This document shows, piece after piece, positions 59,239 through 64,000 of a stretch of DNA of 64,000 nt. Below the pieces are notes generated by a model that had not been told where the DNA came from, made no database searches, and was given only the letters and a program-made list of their open reading frames with translations. The stretch is taken from the NCBI GenBank assembly GCA_032622095.1, contig CP136068.1, positions 52,754,443-52,818,442 on the forward strand, in the 5' to 3' direction. The position numbers and the translations under genes were made by a program. The number at the start of each line of letters is the position of its first letter. Position 1 is the stretch's first letter. The DNA comes from Siphonodentalium dalli. Taxonomy: Eukaryota > Mollusca > Scaphopoda > Gadilida > Siphonodentaliidae.

Positions 59239-59705
59239 GTAACCATATAAACAAATAATTAAACTCCGCCCCCTCCATGTCGGCCAGATACATCTGACAT
59301 AGGTAACCATAGAAACAAATAATTAAAATCCGCCCCCTCCAAGTCGGCCAGATACATCTGACACAGGTCACCATAGAAACAAATAATTAAACTCCGCCCC
59401 CTCCAAGTCAGCCAGATACACCTGACACAGGTAACCATATAAACAAATAATTAAACTCCACCCTCTCCAAGTCAGTCAGATACATCCAACTCAGGTAACC
59501 ATATAAAAAATAATTAAACTCTGTGCCCTCAAAGTCAGCCAGATACATTCGACACAGGTAACCATATAAACAAACAATTAAACTCCGCCCCTCCAAGTCA
59601 GCTAGATACACTTGTGACCCGACACCGGTAACCATATACACAAATAATTAAACTCTGCCTCCAGATATATCCAACACAGGTAATCATATATAAACAAATA
59701 ATTGA
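59204..59705 (+). repeat. Minisatellite built from an exon end and its splice donor, 64-bp unit, 8 copies
   Basis: The unit is 'ccctccaagtcagccagatac' + 'acctgacacaggtaaccatataaacaaataattaaactccgcc'. The first copy overlaps the proposed exon at 59171-59238, and nearly all copies keep an ACAG/GTAACC-like donor (7 has ACCG, 3 has GTCACC). Confidence 0.85.
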
Positions 59706-59849
59706 GAATTTTTTTCTGGAATTACAAAACTGCCCGATGATATATATATTCCAAGCCAACTTGCTGGGTGATATATCTATTCCAAGCCGACCTACCGGAT
59801 GGTATATCTATTACTTCTAACATCGCATCAAGTCACAACTGGTGGCTTT

Positions 59850-60890
59850 CATTATTATTGACCTTCACTATATTGGTCTTCACTATAAATATTGGTCTTC
59901 ACTATAAAATTGGGTTTCACTCTAAATATTCGTTTTCACTATAATATTCGTTTTCACTCTAAATATTGGTTTTCACTATAAATATTGGTCGTCACTAAAT
60001 ATTGGTCTTTACTATAAATATTGGTTTTCACTCTAAATATTGGTTTTCACTATAAATGTTGGTTTTCACTATACATATTCATTGGTCTTCACTATAAATA
60101 TTGGTCTTCATTATAAATACTGGTCTTCACTATAAATATTGGTCTTCACCAATGCTTAAAATCGGTTGGATGTGAGGAGAATCAAAATAAATTTGGATCT
60201 TTTGTTAGTTTTAAAAGAATCAATATAATCAGCATCATTTGCGAAAGTCCGATCAAGAGGGCCGCAACCCCAAGCGGGGTTGGGTACGGAAGGGAGTAAC
60301 GCATGGATTTCCATACAAGTTTCTGTTTCTGGCAACGAAAACGTTTTTCGCAATAACAGCATTATTAATATTGGTTTTCATTATAAATATTGGTTTTCAC
60401 TATAAATATTGGTTTTCACTATAAATTTGGCCTTCATTATAAATATTGGTCTTCACTATAAATATTGGTTTTCACTATAAATATTGGGCTTCACTATAAA
60501 CATTGGTCTTCACTATAAATATTGTTCTTCACTATAAATATTTGTCTTCACTATAAATATTGGTCTTCACTATAAATATTGGGCTTCACTATAAATATGG
60601 GTCTTCACTATAAACATTGGTCTTCACTATAAATATTGGGCTTCACTATAAATATTGGGCTTCACTATAAACATCGTTCTTCACTATAAATATTGGTCTT
60701 CTCTATAAATATTGGTCTTCACTATAAATATTGGGCTTCACTATAAATATTGGTCTTCAATATAAATATTGGTCTTCACTATAAACATTGGTCTTCACTA
60801 TAAATATTGGTCTTCTCAAAAGATATTGGTCTTAATATAAATATTGGTCTTAATATAAATATTGGGCTTCACTTTGTTGGCCTTCACTAT
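59850..60890. repeat. Minisatellite, 19-bp unit, about 45 copies
   Basis: The unit is 'ataaatattggtcttcact', with variants (ggtttt, gggctt, cattgg). Unrelated sequence at about 60148-60362, with GC-rich 'gggccgcaaccccaagcgggg', interrupts it, so something inserted or was captured there. Confidence 0.9.
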
Positions 60891-61349
60891 AATTATTGAC
60901 ATTCACCATGATATGGCAGTACATGTGAGTGGAGCAGTCTCGGTGCACTTAATGTCTCAGTGAGAATTAGATCAGTTGGGTTGTTATACCATCATCTCTT
61001 ATCCTCACAGCATATTGAGCTCATTTTCTTCATAATGATGGCAAACTCATGCCTCAATAATCACGTACATAGGCGGAATTATTAGTTTGATGTCCTTGAG
61101 CTAAATGTATTCCCCCACTTTTAAACTTAATCAAAAAACCTGTTCGGAAACATCTCAATGAGTAGTCAGTGATACGTGTTCCCCACTGTGGTGGGAATGT
61201 GTTGAAGATAAATAGGCCTCAGAGCCCCGGGTATCAAGGAAGTACGTTGTACGTGACTCGGATGGTGATTGTATCTGAAGTGGCCCCCGTAATTCACTGT
61301 TTATCTTCTATGTGTCCTTCATATTAGTTGGGTCCAACTGTGATTCTCC
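60891..61349. other. No feature recognised
   Basis: No supported gene or repeat. Confidence 0.5.
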
Positions 61350-61490
61350 TTTCATGATGGGAGCTGCGCTGGTGCAGCATTAAAGATCTTGTGCCAGTCC
61401 ATACTCTTATATAATTATGTGAGTCTCCTATAGGAGCCTCACATATATAAGAGAATGCACTGATTCTCTTTATATATATGCGAGGTCATT
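61350..61490. mobile_element. Hairpin MITE fragment
   Basis: 'ttcatgatgggagctgcgctggtgcagcatt' matches the left end at 28855, followed by a hairpin around 'gtctcctataggagcctcac'. The right end is missing. Confidence 0.65.
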
Positions 61491-62399
61491 CTGTTTATCG
61501 CGATTAATCCGTTCCACCAATAATGAAGTATTTATTTAATTACAACTGCGTATACATTAGACGTTATAATATGATACATGAACATCATAAACACATTAGT
61601 TCGATAAAAGATGATAATTGGGTTTTACATATTGAGATGTATCAATCAATCTAGTGGGTTGGACTAAGATCTCGAGGACACATGGCTATCATATCTCCAT
61701 GAAGATACAGATGTTTCAAAGAAATTTCCAGGTGCTCCTCTGTTCATGGTGCTATATATTGGCTAAATATTCTTAGTTTAAACGAAATGTTGCTGCGCAC
61801 ATATATCAGCTACATGTGCCAGGCACAGAGCGAGATTTTGAGTTGTTTATGTCAGTCGATGAGTCTGTTCTAAAACCCTTGTCAGATGTCCGTATTGGTA
61901 GGATCCTGAAAAGTCTTGTGCTACTAACTGCATTTTCTTGTATATCAGAAGAAACTATATTTGACTGCACACTGTGACCACTATTTTTGAACAGGCCTTC
62001 CATATCTCTTGACAAATTGTAACTTTTTGTGGAAACTGTATTGATTGGAACAGACTAAATTTTGTTATTATATATATATGCAATCCTCTGACGGTTCTAG
62101 GTCTCTCAGTTTGCACGAATATATGTATCTCTTCAATAGAATGATAAATATACGTTTAATGCTTCTTCTAGTTATCTCTTTTTGCTAGCTCATTGTGTGA
62201 ATGCCTTGATTGCCATTCCCATATAAATATGACTGTTAAGAAGATATAATTGTTCAAGTGACTTATGTGGGTCACCATATGTCGGGATTGTGAAATGTGA
62301 ACGCCCAACTACTTATGATATGGAGATGGCCTGGTGACTGTATATAACGTATATGTGGATATCGGCGAATAGCAATCTTATCAATAATAGTGCATATCC
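61491..62399. other. No gene called
   Basis: A minus-strand 69-codon frame (61806-62015) has hydrophilic, protein-like composition but no domain or splice context. Confidence 0.4.
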
Positions 62400-64000
62400 G
62401 CTCGCCATCCGTGACACAAATGACACCAAATGTGATTTAATTCATGGTATATCATTAGAGAAAAACGGGTATGAATTTGGTGGAATTTGGTTTATTAAAT
62501 CAATTGTTGATGCAACGCTGACTCAAACAACGCCATATTGCGAAGGTGATTATGTATTCGTTTGGTGGAAATCAGCGACAAAACTATTTCACCATATTTT
62601 TTTAATTTCCCCTCCCACCAACAGCATCATTTTAGAAAATTTTAACCCGCACCATTATCTTCCTTGTAAAAAGTTACCCCTCTTAGAACGCCTTGGTGCC
62701 ATCTCGATTGTACCGCGTGAAGTTATATATAGAACACACACAAAAAGACAGACAGACAGCACGATTTTATTTCTTGTATCATTTGAGAAGAACGTGTCTG
62801 AATTTGATGGTAATTGGTACTAAAAATATTTTGTATCAGTTTTGGTGACCCTCCCGTCCCTATATCGGACTCAAGCTGCACACACTAAGACTCATTAGAG
62901 ATTAGAGATGCATATATATGAAATTGGTGTAAATTGGCGAGTATTCAAATTCGTATCAAACTTAAGGTCCCCATATCTCTCACCCATAGGGCACCAATTT
63001 GGTGTATCTAAACCACACGATAAGATTCCTCGTATCACGGAGAAGAATATGTATCAATCTGGGGGAAATCGGCACTAAACATATAGATATAATTTTTGTG
63101 TCCCTCTCATCTCTATACACCACTGACTCGAATGGCCCCACTTGTGACATCCTTAAACCACACGATTACACTCCTGATATCATGGAGATGATTGTTTATA
63201 AGTTTGGTGATAATCGGCGATTAAACAATTTTTTTTATCAAATTTGGTGCCAATCCCTCCCCTCTCCATCTCTCACTCAAACAGCACCACTATGGCGTCT
63301 TTAAATCACGATTAGATTCCTCGTATCATGGATAAGAACGTGTATCAATTTGGTGGAAATTGGCGCTAAAAAAATTGTGCATCAATTTTGGTGCCCCTGT
63401 CCCTTTCAATGCAACCCTGACTCGAATGAGGCCACATTTGACAGATAAAAGCCACACCATAAGACTCCTCATACCATGGGGATGATTTTGTATAAGTGTG
63501 GTGGCAATCGGCGACTTATTATCAAATTTAGTGCCCACCCCCTCCCAATCTCTCATCCAAAAACAACAATTTGGCGTTGTTAAATCGCACAATTAGATTC
63601 CTTGTATCATGTAGAAGAATATATATCAATTTGGTGGAAATCGGCGCTAAAATTAGTTTTATCAATTTTGGTGCCCCTCTCCCCTTCCGTTCATCCCTGA
63701 CTCAAATGACGCCACTTTTGACATATTTAAACCACACCGATGGATTCTTCATATCATGGGGATGATTATATGTAAGTTTCGTGGCAATCGGCAACAGAAA
63801 AAAAAATCCCCCCCCTTCCGGGCACCCCTGACGCGAACGGTGCGACTTTTGCCATATTTAAACCACGCCATTAGATTCCTCATATTATGGGGATGATTAT
63901 ATATAAGTTTGGTGGCAATCTGCGACAAATTTTTTTTCTGCCCCTCCCCCTTTTCTGCCCCTGACAACAACGGCGTCACTTTAGAAAATTCTAACCCCGA
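62400..64000. repeat. Tandem array of two alternating ~140 bp monomers, running off the window
   Basis: One monomer has 'gattcctcgtatcatggagaagaa' and 'tatcaatttggtggaaatcggcgctaaa'; the other 'catatcatggggatgattatat' and 'aagtttggtggcaatcggcgac'. Matching points at 63311 and 63593, and at 63463 and 63740, give a dimer of about 280 bp. The first units (62400-62830) are most diverged. The 156-codon frame at 62353-62823 lies in it and is not a gene. Confidence 0.8.

Noticed and set aside
61806-62015. 69-codon minus-strand frame with plausible protein composition
   Set aside because: No motif, homologue known to me or splice context; kept only as a note.
62353-62823. 156-codon open frame
   Set aside because: It lies in the first, diverged units of the 62.4-64 kb tandem array; the translated text follows the DNA repeat and has no domain.

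Overview
This window looks like nuclear DNA of a mollusc, most likely a bivalve. The evidence is a spliced gene structure, AT-rich intergenic sequence, very frequent TACATGTA and ACCGGT words, and a dense mixture of miniature inverted-repeat elements and elements with a tandem-repeat core. No species can be named from the sequence alone. There is no bacterial operon, CRISPR array, rRNA or convincing tRNA. Most open frames here are chance frames or frames inside repeats.

Layout: 1-3 kb is a satellite with a ~1,044 bp higher-order unit. 3-20 kb is mostly unrecognised sequence with fold-back elements (6.34-7.26 kb, 12.55-14.20 kb), short minisatellites and MITEs. 20.83-24.80 kb is a helentron/pearl-like element whose core is an array of ~161 bp monomers; it sits inside an older 62-bp minisatellite. 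25-49 kb is a field of TTAA-flanked MITEs, TA-flanked palindromic MITEs, tetranucleotide-poor minisatellites (32.5, 35.1, 40.5 kb) and 'TATACCCCC' repeats. 49.14-50.97 kb is a second copy of the helentron-like element, itself carrying a TTAA-flanked MITE. 59.2-60.9 kb holds two minisatellites, and 62.4-64.0 kb a further tandem array that runs off the window.

The best coding content is a ~7.85 kb two-gene DNA transposon (51,294-59,142). It has 16-bp terminal inverted repeats, a plus-strand gene with SWIM zinc-finger and YqaJ nuclease motifs, and a convergent minus-strand gene for a THAP-domain DDE transposase. This two-protein arrangement fits the eukaryotic type catalogued as ISL2EU, related to PIF/Harbinger. 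Both genes carry frameshifts or stops, and the nuclease gene is broken by a hAT-type MITE with a perfect 8-bp duplication, so this copy appears dead. The two genes share a ~40-bp inverted promoter-proximal block containing TTCCCATAAT or CTCCCATAAT, which resembles the DNA site of THAP11/ZNF143.

One host gene is proposed on the plus strand. A first coding exon at 34,306-34,418 ends in a phase-2 donor, and a small exon at 59,171-59,238 begins in the matching phase. If they join, nearly 25 kb of repeats and the transposon lie in one intron, with the transposon ending only 28 bases before the acceptor exon. The second exon and its splice donor have been amplified into an eight-copy minisatellite.
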